From: an uncultured Sphingomonadaceae bacterium
GTDB taxonomy: Bacteria; Pseudomonadota; Alphaproteobacteria; Sphingomonadales; Sphingomonadaceae
Length of the DNA: 14,962 nt
Reading direction: 5' to 3'
Assembly (NCBI GenBank): GCA_937920575.1
Contig: CAKZSF010000084.1
Location: 1-14,962 of the forward strand
How positions within the stretch are numbered: the first letter of the stretch is position 1; each line of letters starts with the position of its first letter. Below are positions 1-7,185 of this stretch, piece by piece. The translations under genes were made by a program, and so were the position numbers. The notes beneath the pieces were generated by a model, which was given only the letters and a program-made list of their open reading frames with translations, ran no database searches and had not been told where the DNA came from.

Positions 1-68
1 CGTTCCATCAGTCGCTTTGCCTGCGTCCCCTTGCCTGCACCCGGAGGTCCGAGAAGAATGATGTCCAC
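1..68 (-). CDS. adk: adenylate kinase, N-terminal 22 codons only, GTG start
   Basis: Catalyses ATP + AMP = 2 ADP in the cytoplasm. Only the first 22 codons are in the window, reading VDIILLGPPGAGKGTQAKRL (first residue is the initiator), which carries the Walker A loop GPPGAGKGT (7-15). The start is GTG at 68: an in-frame TAA lies directly before it, so translation cannot begin further upstream, and GGGGGAG is placed 6 bases away (plus strand 75-81). The rest of the gene runs off the left edge. adk after secY is the usual order in proteobacteria. Confidence 0.95.
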   Translation of the reverse strand, partial: MDIILLGPPGAGKGTQAKRLME

Positions 69-96
69 TTAAAACTCCCCCGAATGCAACTGCGGA

Positions 97-1443
97 TTAA
101 CGCAGGCGGCCTTTCAGCTTCGCCTTCTTGATCAAATCGCCATATTGGTGTGCCAACAAATGCGACTGAATTTGCGTAATCGTATCGACTGTTACGTTGA
201 CCACAATCAACAGGCTGGTGCCACCCAGGAAGATCGGCACGCCCGTTTGCGCAATCATATACTCCGGAATCACACAGACCAGTGCGAGGTAAATCGCGCC
301 AACAACAGTGATCCGGGTCAAAACGTAATCCAGATATTCCTCGGTCCGCTTGCCCGGACGAATGCCTGGAATGAAGCCGCCGTTCTTCTTTAGATTGTCC
401 GAGGTTTCTTCCGGATTGAACACAACCGCGGTGTAGAAGAACGCGAAGAAGATGATCAGGACCGCATAGAACAGCATATAGAGCGGCTGTCCGTGCTGCA
501 GATATTGCAGCACTTGCTGCATAATGCTGCCACCGGTTGTTTCCGTGTCGAGCGTGTTGCCAGCAAACTGCGTCACCGTGAGCGGCAGGAGCAACAGCGA
601 GCTCGCGAAAATCGGAGGGATCACGCCAGCAGTGTTGAGTTTCAGCGGCAAGTGCGAGCGATCCGCCTGCATCATGCCTTGCGCGCTTGCCCGCTTGGGA
701 TACTGGATCAGCAAACGCCGCTGTGCGCGTTCAACGAAGCAGATCACCAGAATGACCAGTATGATCATGGCGATCAGCGCTGCAATCACGACCGGACTGA
801 TCGAGCCAGAACGACCGCCCTCAAACAGGTTCGCGGCGAAGGTTGGGAATTGCGCGACAATACCCGCCATAATGATCAGCGAGACACCGTTCCCGATACC
901 GCGTGCGGTGATTTGCTCACCCAGCCACAGCAGGAACATCGTGCCACCGATCAGGTTGATGATGCACACAACGTAGAACATTGTGTCTGATGTCACTGCG
1001 AAGCCTTGGGCAACCGCGTTCCCGGCTACAAAATAGCCTTGGATCGCACACAGGAACACCGTGCCGTAACGGGTGTATTGGTTCAGCTTCTTACGCCCAG
1101 CCTCGCCTTCTTTCTTCAAAGCGATCAGCGTTGGATGCAGAGCCGAAGCCATTTGCACCACAATCGACGCGGTGATGTAAGGCATCACACCCAGCGCGAT
1201 CAGGCTCATCCGCTCCAGCGAACCGCCCGAAAACACGTTGAAGATATCCAGAATACCGCCGGCCGTACGATCATTAAACGCGGCCAGCGCCACGGGATCA
1301 ATCCCTGGCAACGGCACGAAGCTCAAAAAACGGAAGACGATCAGCGCCCCGATGGTGAACCAGATTCGCTGGCGCAGCTCGGTCGCTTTTCCGAAGTTGG
1401 CGAGGTTTAGATTGCTCGCAAGATTGTCGGCGTTGGATGCCAT
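97..1443 (-). CDS. secY: protein translocase subunit SecY
   Basis: Central channel of the SecYEG translocon in the inner membrane, which passes unfolded proteins to the periplasm and inserts membrane proteins. The 448 residues contain about ten hydrophobic segments, the usual number. Landmarks are RIWFTIGALIVFRFLSFVPL (26-45, TM1), the plug region after it (about 62-78), GIGNGVSLIIMAGI (182-195), LKLNTAGVIPPIFASS (267-282), the conserved cytosolic loop GGFIPGIRPGKRTEEYL (355-371) that contacts SecA and ribosomes, and GGTSLLIVVNVTVDT (407-421, TM10). The frame has an in-frame GTG 13 codons upstream; I prefer the ATG at 1443 from the family N-terminus MASNADN. Its place at the end of spc, followed by adk after 28 bp, is canonical. 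Confidence 0.98.
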   Translation of the reverse strand: MASNADNLASNLNLANFGKATELRQRIWFTIGALIVFRFLSFVPLPGIDPVALAAFNDRTAGGILDIFNVFSGGSLERMSLIALGVMPYITASIVVQMASALHPTLIALKKEGEAGRKKLNQYTRYGTVFLCAIQGYFVAGNAVAQGFAVTSDTMFYVVCIINLIGGTMFLLWLGEQITARGIGNGVSLIIMAGIVAQFPTFAANLFEGGRSGSISPVVIAALIAMIILVILVICFVERAQRRLLIQYPKRASAQGMMQADRSHLPLKLNTAGVIPPIFASSLLLLPLTVTQFAGNTLDTETTGGSIMQQVLQYLQHGQPLYMLFYAVLIIFFAFFYTAVVFNPEETSDNLKKNGGFIPGIRPGKRTEEYLDYVLTRITVVGAIYLALVCVIPEYMIAQTGVPIFLGGTSLLIVVNVTVDTITQIQSHLLAHQYGDLIKKAKLKGRLR

Positions 1444-1467
1444 GGTACCAATGTGATTCCTGTCTTG

Positions 1468-1487
1468 GCGCAGGGATAACACTGCGC
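1468..1487 (-). promoter_or_regulatory. small hairpin upstream of secY
   Basis: A perfect 6-bp stem GCGCAG / CTGCGC with an 8-base loop lies 24 bases before the secY ATG, in the 103-bp rplO-secY spacer. No strong Shine-Dalgarno is seen before the secY start: AGGA is present but about 14 bases away. The hairpin could influence secY translation; this is only a suggestion from position. Confidence 0.3.
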
Positions 1488-1501
1488 AGAGGGGTCACAT
1501 A

Positions 1502-1536
1502 GGAAGCGAGGGACCGATTGTCGAACCCCCGCTTCC
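1502..1536. terminator. strong hairpin after rplO; terminator-like on the plus strand
   Basis: Arms GGAAGCG / CGCTTCC (7 bp) continue, read as the minus-strand transcript, with one G-U and three G-C pairs, then a mismatch and UCGA/UCGG around the loop CAA. On the plus strand the stem is followed at once by AATTTTT, the layout of an intrinsic terminator for transcription against the operon. On the minus strand nothing T-rich follows, so read-through into secY is expected. The antisense-terminator role is inference. Confidence 0.45.
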
Positions 1537-1546
1537 AATTTTTCGA

Positions 1547-2044
1547 TTAATCGGCTTTTTCTTCCGCCGCTTTTTCAGCTTTCGGAGCGGCAGAGACTTC
1601 TACCGAACCGCCAGCTTTCTCAACCGCAGCGATAGCGCCCTTGGTCGCGCCGGTGACAGCGAATTTCACTTTCGTGGTGATTTCACCCTTGCCCAGCAGA
1701 CGCACACCGTCTTTACCGCCACGCGCAAGACCAGCAGCGCGCAAAGCTGCTTCGTCGACAGTTTTCTTGCCGTCGAGCTTCTTGGCGTCGATGAATTTCT
1801 GAACCATGCCGATGTTCACTTCGGCATAATCTTTGCCGAACGGGTTGTTAAAGCCACGCTTCGGGATACGCATGTGAAGCGGCATCTGACCGCCTTCAAA
1901 GCCCTTGATCGCAACACCGGAGCGACTCTTCTGACCCTTTTGGCCACGCGCTGCGGTTTTGCCCTTGCCCGAACCGATACCACGGCCCTTACGCATCCGG
2001 CTCTTACGTGCGCCGGCATTGTCACGGATGTCTGTCAGTTTCAT
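1547..2044 (-). CDS. rplO: 50S ribosomal protein L15
   Basis: Late-assembly protein that penetrates 23S rRNA with a long Gly/Arg-rich N-terminal arm. The 165 residues begin [20 protein letters not shown] and continue with [19 protein letters not shown] (20-38), [20 protein letters not shown] (42-61); all standard. A short C-terminal tail (about 151-165) is Ala/Glu/Lys-rich and beyond the E. coli length (144). The frame is open 21 codons upstream, across the palindromic repeat, but the family start sets the ATG at 2044. Its ribosome site is weak (GAGAGCGAG about 10 bases away). Confidence 0.98.
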   Translation of the reverse strand: MKLTDIRDNAGARKSRMRKGRGIGSGKGKTAARGQKGQKSRSGVAIKGFEGGQMPLHMRIPKRGFNNPFGKDYAEVNIGMVQKFIDAKKLDGKKTVDEAALRAAGLARGGKDGVRLLGKGEITTKVKFAVTGATKGAIAAVEKAGGSVEVSAAPKAEKAAEEKAD

Positions 2045-2077
2045 AATATGTGCACTCGCTCTCGCTTTAATTCGCGC

Positions 2078-2141
2078 TGATCCCCAGCGTAGGCTGGGGT
2101 CTCCCACAGAATTGCAGGAGGTCCCTGCTTTCGCAGGGACT
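2078..2141. repeat. REP-like palindromic intergenic repeat between rpmD and rplO
   Basis: The 105-bp spacer is dominated by two perfect hairpins: GTCCCTGC-TTTC-GCAGGGAC (2121-2140, 8-bp stem) and CCCCAGC-GTAG-GCTGGGG (2082-2099, 7-bp stem). Between them CTCC (2101-2104) and GGAG (2117-2120) can form a third, short stem. No T-run follows in either direction, so these are not terminators. Paired GC-rich palindromes of this look are typical of dispersed intergenic elements in alphaproteobacterial genomes. I see only this copy in the window, so the repeat nature is inferred from its form. Confidence 0.6.
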
Positions 2142-2149
2142 CGGTTAGT

Positions 2150-2326
2150 TTACTCGACGATCTCTGCAAGATGCGGGATCTTGGCAACCGCGCCGCGCAC
2201 CTCGGGGGTGTCGGTGCGTTCCACAACCTTATGCATCTTGTTCAGGCCCAATCCGATCAGGATTTTGCGCTGTTTTTCAGGACGACGGATCGGTGAACCG
2301 ATCTGTTTGATCTTGATAGTGGCCAT
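2150..2326 (-). CDS. rpmD: 50S ribosomal protein L30
   Basis: Small large-subunit protein that sits near 5S rRNA and helix 38. Translating 2326 down to 2150 gives 58 residues: it starts [15 protein letters not shown], contains the family segment [20 protein letters not shown] (21-40), then [11 protein letters not shown], and ends in TAA. E. coli L30 has 59 residues. It lies 6 bp after rpsE, in the usual spc position between rpsE and rplO. Being under 60 codons it is easily missed by length-filtered gene finding. The following spacer holds a palindromic repeat. Confidence 0.97.
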   Translation of the reverse strand: MATIKIKQIGSPIRRPEKQRKILIGLGLNKMHKVVERTDTPEVRGAVAKIPHLAEIVE

Positions 2327-2332
2327 CGTATC

Positions 2333-3235
2333 TTACTCCGCAATAGCCGCAGCGTCTGCTTCGGCCTCTGCTTTGCTCGCACCGCCACGACCCAGCAGAT
2401 CGGCAACTTTCTTGCCGCGACGCTGTGCCACAGATTTGGGCGAGCTTTGATTGGTCAACGCATCAAACGTTGCGCGGATCATGTTGTAGGGGTTCGACGT
2501 ACCGACCGATTTGGTCACAACATCTGCAACGCCCAGGCTTTCGAAAACAGCACGCATTGGGCCACCCGCGATGATACCGGTGCCCGGAGGCGCCGTGCGA
2601 ATGGTGACTTTGCCTGCGCCGAAACGGCCTTTGCCGTCATGGTGCAGCGTGCGGCCTTCTTTCAGCGCAACGCGAACCATCTTCTTGCGAGCCGCGGCAG
2701 TTGCCTTGGTGATCGCTTCTGGAACTTCGCGAGCCTTACCCTTGCCAAAGCCAACGCGGCCCTGACCGTCACCGACCACAACCAGTGCAGCAAAACCGAA
2801 GCGCTTACCGCCCTTTACGGTTTTGGAGACGCGGTTGATGTGGACCAGCTTCTCGATGATGCCATCATCTTCTTCCTCGCGGCGGCCACGGCCACCGTCA
2901 CGGCCACCACGGCCACGACCACGTCCGCCACGCTCACGGCGTCCGTCACGCTTTTCAGCAGCAGGCGCCGCCTCTTTCGCAGCAGGTGCAGCAGCGGCAG
3001 GCGCCGGTGCTTCCGCAGGAGCAGCCTCAGGCTCAGCAGCTGTGGACTGGTTGTCCGCCGCTTCGCTCGGAGTCTCTGCAATCGCAGGGGCTTCTTCAGC
3101 TTTCGCCTCTTCAGCCTTGGCTTCCTCGGCAGGCGCAGCTTCCGCTGTTTCTTCTACCTTGGCTTCTTCCGCTTTCACGTCTTCGGCGCCCTTAGTTTCC
3201 GGGGCTTCGGTTTGTTCGCTTTTCTTGTCAGCCAT
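2333..3235 (-). CDS. rpsE: 30S ribosomal protein S5 with long acidic and RGG-type N-terminal extension
   Basis: Fidelity protein that contacts S4 and the mRNA entry tunnel. The conserved body starts near residue 124 ([19 protein letters not shown]) and runs through [15 protein letters not shown] (161-175), [15 protein letters not shown] (216-230) and [11 protein letters not shown]. In front lies an extension of about 120 residues absent from E. coli S5 (167 aa total). Residues 1-93 are low-complexity Ala/Glu/Pro/Lys with repeated KAEEA units. Residues 96-119 are Arg/Gly-rich with several RGG or RGR units, followed by EEEDD. The C-terminus also has an Ala/Glu-rich end (287-300). Extensions of this kind are known in Sphingomonadales S5; this one is on the long side as far as I recall. 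No internal start with the family N-terminus exists, and the ATG at 3235 lies 2 bp from rplR. Confidence 0.96.
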   Translation of the reverse strand: MADKKSEQTEAPETKGAEDVKAEEAKVEETAEAAPAEEAKAEEAKAEEAPAIAETPSEAADNQSTAAEPEAAPAEAPAPAAAAPAAKEAAPAAEKRDGRRERGGRGRGRGGRDGGRGRREEEDDGIIEKLVHINRVSKTVKGGKRFGFAALVVVGDGQGRVGFGKGKAREVPEAITKATAAARKKMVRVALKEGRTLHHDGKGRFGAGKVTIRTAPPGTGIIAGGPMRAVFESLGVADVVTKSVGTSNPYNMIRATFDALTNQSSPKSVAQRRGKKVADLLGRGGASKAEAEADAAAIAE

Positions 3236-3237
3236 AA

Positions 3238-3582
3238 TCAGAACTCCAGCCCGCCTTCACGGGCGGCATCGGCCAGCGCTTTTACGCGGCCATGAAACAG
3301 GAACCCGCCGCGATCAAACACGACAGTGGTCACGCCAGCCTTCTTGGCGGCAGAAGCGATATCCTTGCCCACCTTGGCAGCAGCATCGATATTCGCGCCG
3401 CTTGCCTTCACGCCCAGCGTTGAAGCAGCGGCAACCGTCTTGCCAGCAGCATCATCGATGATTTGCGCATAGATGTGACGGCCCGTGCGATGCACAGACA
3501 AACGAGGGCGAGCTCCACCGCGGCTTTTGATCGCGGTGCGGACACGGCGACGGCGGCGTTCAAAGAGAGATAGTTTAGCCAT
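3238..3582 (-). CDS. rplR: 50S ribosomal protein L18
   Basis: Binds 5S rRNA and, with L5, brings it into the central protuberance. The 114 residues begin [19 protein letters not shown] and contain [16 protein letters not shown] (25-40) and the C-terminal [19 protein letters not shown]. The frame is open another 38 codons upstream inside rplF, but the family start fixes the ATG at 3582. Two bases separate its TGA from rpsE. Confidence 0.98.
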   Translation of the reverse strand: MAKLSLFERRRRRVRTAIKSRGGARPRLSVHRTGRHIYAQIIDDAAGKTVAAASTLGVKASGANIDAAAKVGKDIASAAKKAGVTTVVFDRGGFLFHGRVKALADAAREGGLEF

Positions 3583-3583
3583 C

Positions 3584-4117
3584 TTACTTCTTCTTCCCTT
3601 CCTTGCGGAAGACATATTCGCCCTGATACTTGATGCCCTTGCCTTTATACGGCTCCGGCTTTCTCCACTCGCGGATCTCGGCGGCAAGCTGGCCAACGGC
3701 GCGCTTGTCGATGCCTGAGATGATCACAGTGGTCTGATCAGGACATTTGACTTCAATGCCTTCTGGCACGGTGATGTCGACGTCATGGCTGAAACCGAGT
3801 TGCAGCTTCAGGGTCTTGCCCTGCATCTGCGCACGATAACCAACACCGCTGATTTCCAGCGTCTTGGTGAAACCATCGGTCACACCTTCAACCAGGTTCG
3901 ATACCAGCGTGCGCTGCATACCCCAGAAGGACCGCGCTTGCTTGGTGTCGTTGGCTGGATTGACCTGAATCTCTTCGCCCTCAACCTTGTAGTCGATGAG
4001 GTCGGACAGACCCAATGAAAGCGTACCTTTCGGCCCCTTCACGGTCAGCGTGCCGTCTGCAATATTGGCGGTTACCCCGCTGGGGATGGCCACCGGTTTT
4101 TTACCGATGCGGCTCAT
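3584..4117 (-). CDS. rplF: 50S ribosomal protein L6
   Basis: Two-domain protein at the base of the L7/L12 stalk near the sarcin-ricin loop, needed for EF-G function. The 177 residues match E. coli length exactly. Visible are [15 protein letters not shown] (1-15), a first domain with [10 protein letters not shown], and the C-terminal family signature [11 protein letters not shown] (154-164) followed by a basic end. It overlaps rpsH by one base and is one base from rplR. Confidence 0.99.
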   Translation of the reverse strand: MSRIGKKPVAIPSGVTANIADGTLTVKGPKGTLSLGLSDLIDYKVEGEEIQVNPANDTKQARSFWGMQRTLVSNLVEGVTDGFTKTLEISGVGYRAQMQGKTLKLQLGFSHDVDITVPEGIEVKCPDQTTVIISGIDKRAVGQLAAEIREWRKPEPYKGKGIKYQGEYVFRKEGKKK

Positions 4118-4512
4118 TAGAATACCTCCGCCAGCACTTCGCCGCCGACATTTTCGGTGCGCGCTTCTGCATCAGACAGAACGCCCTTCGGTGTCGAGAC
4201 GATGGTGATGCCAAGGCCGTTGCGCACTGTTGGCAGCCCTTGGCTACCAGAGTAGACGCGGCGACCCGGCTTGGAGACGCGGGAAACATGCTTGATCGCA
4301 GGTTCACCCTCGAAATATTTCAGTTCAATCCGCAGCGCCTTGTGCTTGCCGGTTTCGTCTTCTGAATAGCCACGAATGTACCCTTCGCGCTGGAGCACTT
4401 CCAACACGCTGGCACGCAGCTTCGACGCCGGCGAGAGGACAGAGTCCATCTTCGCACGCTGGCCGTTGCGGATACGGGTGAGCATATCACCCAGAGGATC
4501 AGTCATTGCCAT
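4117..4512 (-). CDS. rpsH: 30S ribosomal protein S8
   Basis: Primary binder of 16S rRNA helix 21 and, in E. coli, autogenous repressor of the spc operon through a site near the rplE start. I could not identify an equivalent site here. The 131 residues show [16 protein letters not shown] (3-18) and the C-terminal signature [12 protein letters not shown] (106-117). Two in-frame ATG codons lie two codons apart; either could be used, and I kept the upstream one (4512), as is common in alphaproteobacterial annotations. The stop shares one base with the rplF start. Confidence 0.98.
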   Translation of the reverse strand: MAMTDPLGDMLTRIRNGQRAKMDSVLSPASKLRASVLEVLQREGYIRGYSEDETGKHKALRIELKYFEGEPAIKHVSRVSKPGRRVYSGSQGLPTVRNGLGITIVSTPKGVLSDAEARTENVGGEVLAEVF

Positions 4513-4523
4513 TTCTCAGATCC

Positions 4524-4829
4524 TTACCAGCTGGACTTGGTCAGGCCTGGGATCAGGCCCTTGTTGCCAAGGTTGCGCAGCTCGATACGGTTGATGCCGA
4601 ACTTGCGGTAATAGCCGCGAGGACGGCCGGTGGTTGCACAGCGGTTGCGCACGCGCGTTGGATTCGCATTGCGTGGAATTTCCGCCATTTTCAGGCGCGC
4701 CATCAGACGCTCGGTCTCATCCAGCGACTCGTCTTTCGAGATCGCCTTGAGCTTCGCGTATTTATTCGCGTACTTCTTAACGAGCTTCTTGCGGCGCTCG
4801 TTTTTGTTCACGGAACTCAGTTTCGCCAT
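4524..4829 (-). CDS. rpsN: 30S ribosomal protein S14, zinc-free long form
   Basis: Head protein of the small subunit near S3 and S10. The 101 residues equal the E. coli length, and the protein has only one cysteine, in [18 protein letters not shown] (61-78). It therefore lacks the two CxxC pairs of the short zinc-binding S14 form. I chose the ATG at 4829: the frame is open 44 codons further upstream, into rplE, but the family starts MAKLS and AGGAAAGAGAG precedes this ATG. It lies 46 bp after rplE and 11 bp before rpsH. Confidence 0.98.
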   Translation of the reverse strand: MAKLSSVNKNERRKKLVKKYANKYAKLKAISKDESLDETERLMARLKMAEIPRNANPTRVRNRCATTGRPRGYYRKFGINRIELRNLGNKGLIPGLTKSSW

Positions 4830-4863
4830 TGGACTTAAGCTCTCTTTCCTATTGCAATCAAAG

Positions 4864-4888
4864 GGCAGGCGCGGCTTACGCCGCTGCC
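4864..4888 (-). promoter_or_regulatory. hairpin with the rplE stop codon in its tetraloop
   Basis: The transcript can form GGCAG-CGGC-GUAA-GCCG-CGC-CUGCC: nine base pairs with a 3-base bulge and a GUAA loop. The loop UAA is the in-frame stop of rplE. Only three T follow, so it is a poor terminator. It sits about 20 bases before the AGGAAAGAGAG ribosome site of rpsN. The pairing is direct observation; any control of rpsN translation or message stability is inference. Confidence 0.4.
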
Positions 4889-5460
4889 TTTTCTTCGTCG
4901 GCCGATGCTTCAGCCGGGAACGGGAAACCGAACAGGCGCAGCAATTCGCGTGCTTCCTCATCGGTCTTTGCCGTGGTGGTTACGATGATGTCCATGCCCC
5001 GGACTTTCTCGATCTTGTCATACGAGATTTCGGGGAAGACGATCTGCTCTTTCAGGCCCATCGCATAGTTGCCGCGACCATCGAACGACTTCGGGTTGAG
5101 ACCACGAAAATCACGAATGCGAGGCATTGCGATTGTCACCAACCGGTCGACAAATTCAAACATGCGGTCGCGGCGCAGAGTGACTTTACAGCCAATCGGC
5201 ATACCTTCGCGCAGCTTGAACTGGGCAATCGATTTCTTCGCACGGGTGATCACTGGCTTCTGGCCGGCAATCAACTCCATTTCTTCGGACGCGATAGCGA
5301 CCTTCTTTTTGTCCTGACTGGCTTCGCCCACACCCATGTTGAGTGTGATCTTGTCCAGCTTAGGCACTTCCAGGCGGTTTTTGTAACCGAACTTTTCGGT
5401 CATCGCCTTGACGATTTCGTCCTGGTAGCGGCTCTTCAGACGAGGCGTATAATCAGCCAT
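4876..5460 (-). CDS. rplE: 50S ribosomal protein L5
   Basis: Central protuberance protein that binds 5S rRNA with L18 and touches the P-site tRNA and S13. The 194 residues show [15 protein letters not shown] (38-52), [19 protein letters not shown] and the conserved [18 protein letters not shown]. It is about 15 residues longer than E. coli L5; the extra C-terminal stretch (about 183-194) is Ala/Glu/Asp-rich. The start overlaps rplX by 8 bp. The stop codon lies in the loop of a hairpin (4864-4888). Confidence 0.98.
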   Translation of the reverse strand: MADYTPRLKSRYQDEIVKAMTEKFGYKNRLEVPKLDKITLNMGVGEASQDKKKVAIASEEMELIAGQKPVITRAKKSIAQFKLREGMPIGCKVTLRRDRMFEFVDRLVTIAMPRIRDFRGLNPKSFDGRGNYAMGLKEQIVFPEISYDKIEKVRGMDIIVTTTAKTDEEARELLRLFGFPFPAEASADEEKAAA

Positions 5461-5773
5461 CTAGAGTCTCCCCGGATTTCACAGCAACACGAACCTTCTT
5501 GCCATCCTTCTCTTCGAAACGGACGCGGGTTGGTTTGCCATCTTTCGGATCAGCCACGGCAACCTTAGACATGTGCAACGGCGCGGGATCGCGGTCGATG
5601 CCACCTTGCGGGTTGGCTTGGCTTGGCTTGCGGTGACGCGTGGCGATGTTGATGCCTTCGACAACAACTTTGCTGTCTTTCGGCATCACTTTCAGCACGG
5701 TTCCTGTGCGACCCTTGTCCTTACCGGACAGAACCACAACTTCGTCACCCTTCTTGATCTTTGCAGCACCCAT
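5453..5773 (-). CDS. rplX: 50S ribosomal protein L24
   Basis: Assembly initiator that binds the 5' end of 23S rRNA and lies by the tunnel exit. The 106 residues hold the KOW motif (about 8-30: [17 protein letters not shown]) and the conserved [17 protein letters not shown] (42-58). Its start overlaps the rplN stop by one base and its end overlaps rplE by 8 bp, both pointing to translational coupling. Confidence 0.98.
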   Translation of the reverse strand: MGAAKIKKGDEVVVLSGKDKGRTGTVLKVMPKDSKVVVEGINIATRHRKPSQANPQGGIDRDPAPLHMSKVAVADPKDGKPTRVRFEEKDGKKVRVAVKSGETLDG

Positions 5774-6141
5774 TACAGCACCTCCGGAGCAAGCGAGATG
5801 ATCTTCATAAAGCCGCGGCCGCGCAATTCGCGGACCACTGGGCCAAAGATACGTGTGCCGACAGGCTCTGAGTTGTTGTTCACAAGCACAGCTGCATTGC
5901 TGTCAAAGCGAATTACGCTGCCATCATTGCGGCGCACTTCCTTGCGTGTGCGAACGATCACCGCGCGGTGAACGTCGCCCTTCTTCACACGTGCACGTGG
6001 TTGAGCCTCTTTCACAGAGACCACAATCACGTCACCGACTGACGCGGTACGACGCTTAGAGCCACCCAGTACTTTAATGCACTGGACGCGCTTAGCGCCG
6101 CTGTTGTCCGCGACGTCGAGATTGGATTGCATCTGGATCAT
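5773..6141 (-). CDS. rplN: 50S ribosomal protein L14
   Basis: Interface protein of the large subunit, beside L19, that contacts 16S rRNA helix 14 and is the target of the silencing factor RsfS. The 122 residues follow the family closely: [20 protein letters not shown] (7-26), [15 protein letters not shown] (54-68), and the C-terminal [12 protein letters not shown]. The ATG at 6141 is preceded by AGAAGGA; a second in-frame ATG three codons later is less likely because the family starts MIQ. First gene of the spc block. Its TAA shares one base with the rplX start (TAATG). Confidence 0.99.
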   Translation of the reverse strand: MIQMQSNLDVADNSGAKRVQCIKVLGGSKRRTASVGDVIVVSVKEAQPRARVKKGDVHRAVIVRTRKEVRRNDGSVIRFDSNAAVLVNNNSEPVGTRIFGPVVRELRGRGFMKIISLAPEVL

Positions 6142-6166
6142 CGATCCGGTTCCTTCTCATTGGCTT

Positions 6167-6197
6167 GCCGAGACACTCAAACTGACTGAGGCCCGGC
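6167..6197 (-). promoter_or_regulatory. hairpin in the rpsQ-rplN spacer
   Basis: Within the 78-bp spacer the transcript can pair GCCGGG with CUCGGC (one G-U pair) and, inside, CUCA with UGAG around a 7-base loop, with a 1x3 internal loop between them. It ends about 10 bases before the AGAAGGA ribosome site of rplN (plus strand TCCTTCT, 6151-6157). A second, AT-rich 6-bp inverted repeat (6204-6226) spans the rpsQ stop. No T-run follows either, so this is not a terminator. A leader role for the spc genes is inference. Confidence 0.35.
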
Positions 6198-6219
6198 AGT
6201 TCCTAACTACGTCTAAGTC

Positions 6220-6510
6220 CTAGTTACCCGCTGCCTCGACATCGAGATCAGCATCCACTGCTTGCGTACCGCCTGCAGTGACACGGTCTTTCACAGCCCA
6301 AGTCTTGGTCTTGGAGATCGGTTTGGTCTCTTCGATCCGGACTGTGTCGCCCATGGCATATTCATTCTTCTCGTCATGCGCGTGGTACTTCTTCGAACGA
6401 CGGATGATTTTCCCGTACAACGGGTGCTTCACCTTGCGTTCGACCAGCACAGTGACGGTCTTGTCGGTTTTGTCAGAGGTGACAGTTCCGATCAGGATAC
6501 GTTTCGGCAT
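6220..6510 (-). CDS. rpsQ: 30S ribosomal protein S17 with short acidic tail
   Basis: OB-fold primary binder of 16S rRNA at the 5' domain. The core reads [19 protein letters not shown] (1-19), then HPLYGK and the signature [16 protein letters not shown] (54-69). At 96 residues it is about 12 longer than E. coli S17 (84); the extra C-terminal part (about 80-96) is Ala/Asp/Glu-rich. It is the last gene of the S10 block and ends in TAG. The 78-bp spacer to rplN is the usual S10/spc operon border. Confidence 0.98.
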   Translation of the reverse strand: MPKRILIGTVTSDKTDKTVTVLVERKVKHPLYGKIIRRSKKYHAHDEKNEYAMGDTVRIEETKPISKTKTWAVKDRVTAGGTQAVDADLDVEAAGN

Positions 6511-6520
6511 TGTCTGCTCC

Positions 6521-6727
6521 TTAAACCTTGGCAGCCGCTACAGCGCGTTCGCTCTGCAGCGTCTTGATGCGGGCGATCTCGCGGCGCACTTCCTTGATCC
6601 GGGCCGGGCGCTCCAACTGGTTGGTCGCCGCTTGAAAGCGCAGGTTGAACTGCTCTTTCTTAAGCTCGGTCAACTGAGTGCTCAGCTGATCATCGCTCTG
6701 CGTACGGAGGTCTTCTGCTTTGCTCAC
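6521..6727 (-). CDS. rpmC: 50S ribosomal protein L29, GTG start
   Basis: Small helical-hairpin protein near the exit tunnel, next to L23. The 68 residues form two predicted helices, with the family segment [15 protein letters not shown] (25-39) and [14 protein letters not shown] (43-56). The start codon is GTG, supported by GGAGGG 7 bases upstream within the end of rplP and by the family N-terminus (SKAEDLR). Three bases separate it from rplP and 10 from rpsQ. Confidence 0.97.
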   Translation of the reverse strand: MSKAEDLRTQSDDQLSTQLTELKKEQFNLRFQAATNQLERPARIKEVRREIARIKTLQSERAVAAAKV

Positions 6728-6730
6728 GGA

Positions 6731-7162
6731 TTAGCCCTCCAGGTGTGAGGTGTCGCCCAGACGAGCAACGACCTTCGTTTTGATTGGAAGTTTCATAGCG
6801 GCACGCTCGAAAGCTTCCGCTGCGAGTGGGCCTGACACACCGTCCAGTTCGAACAGGATGCGGCCCGGCTTAACCCGCGCTGCCCAAAATTCGACAGAGC
6901 CCTTACCTTTACCCTGACGGACTTCGGCAGGCTTCTTCGACACTGGAACGTCGGGGAACACGCGGATCCATAGGCGACCTTGACGGCGCATGTGACGTGT
7001 GATCGCACGACGCGCAGCTTCGATCTGACGCGCGGTGATCCGCTCTGGCTCAAGAGCTTTCAGACCATAGGAGCCAAAGTTCAGCGTGGTGCCGCCCTTC
7101 GCCTTGCCATGGATCTTACCCTTGAACGCCTTGCGGTATTTGGTTTTCTTCGGTTGCAGCAT
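6731..7162 (-). CDS. rplP: 50S ribosomal protein L16
   Basis: Late-assembling protein that positions the A-site tRNA elbow and is needed for full peptidyl-transferase activity. The 143 residues show [16 protein letters not shown] (1-16), [11 protein letters not shown] (29-39) and [12 protein letters not shown] (82-93). Arg82 aligns with the arginine that is hydroxylated in E. coli L16 (R81). The C-terminal [10 protein letters not shown] is a little longer than in E. coli (136 aa). The last codons carry the ribosome site of rpmC (GGAGGG, plus strand 6735-6740). Confidence 0.99.
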   Translation of the reverse strand: MLQPKKTKYRKAFKGKIHGKAKGGTTLNFGSYGLKALEPERITARQIEAARRAITRHMRRQGRLWIRVFPDVPVSKKPAEVRQGKGKGSVEFWAARVKPGRILFELDGVSGPLAAEAFERAAMKLPIKTKVVARLGDTSHLEG

Positions 7163-7185
7163 TGTCTCTTACCTATCCCGATCCC

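Noticed and set aside
2041..2226. Small minus-strand frame of 61 codons across the rpmD-rplO gap
   Set aside because: It overlaps rpmD out of frame and its translation of the palindromic repeat is a by-product; rpmD in the correct frame gives an intact L30.
2876..3142. CRISPR-like or minisatellite array in the repetitive rpsE 5' region
   Set aside because: Repeats are short, irregular and in frame with the protein; they reflect KAEEA and RGG codons, with no spacers.
2447..3295. Plus-strand open frame of 282 codons opposite rpsE
   Set aside because: Low-complexity Arg/Ser/Phe-rich translation mirrors the repetitive rpsE extension; no family similarity.
4630..5568. Plus-strand open frame of 312 codons opposite rpsN and rplE
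   Set aside because: Shadow of the coding strand; no domain, no ribosome site, and it runs across the boundaries of several minus-strand genes.
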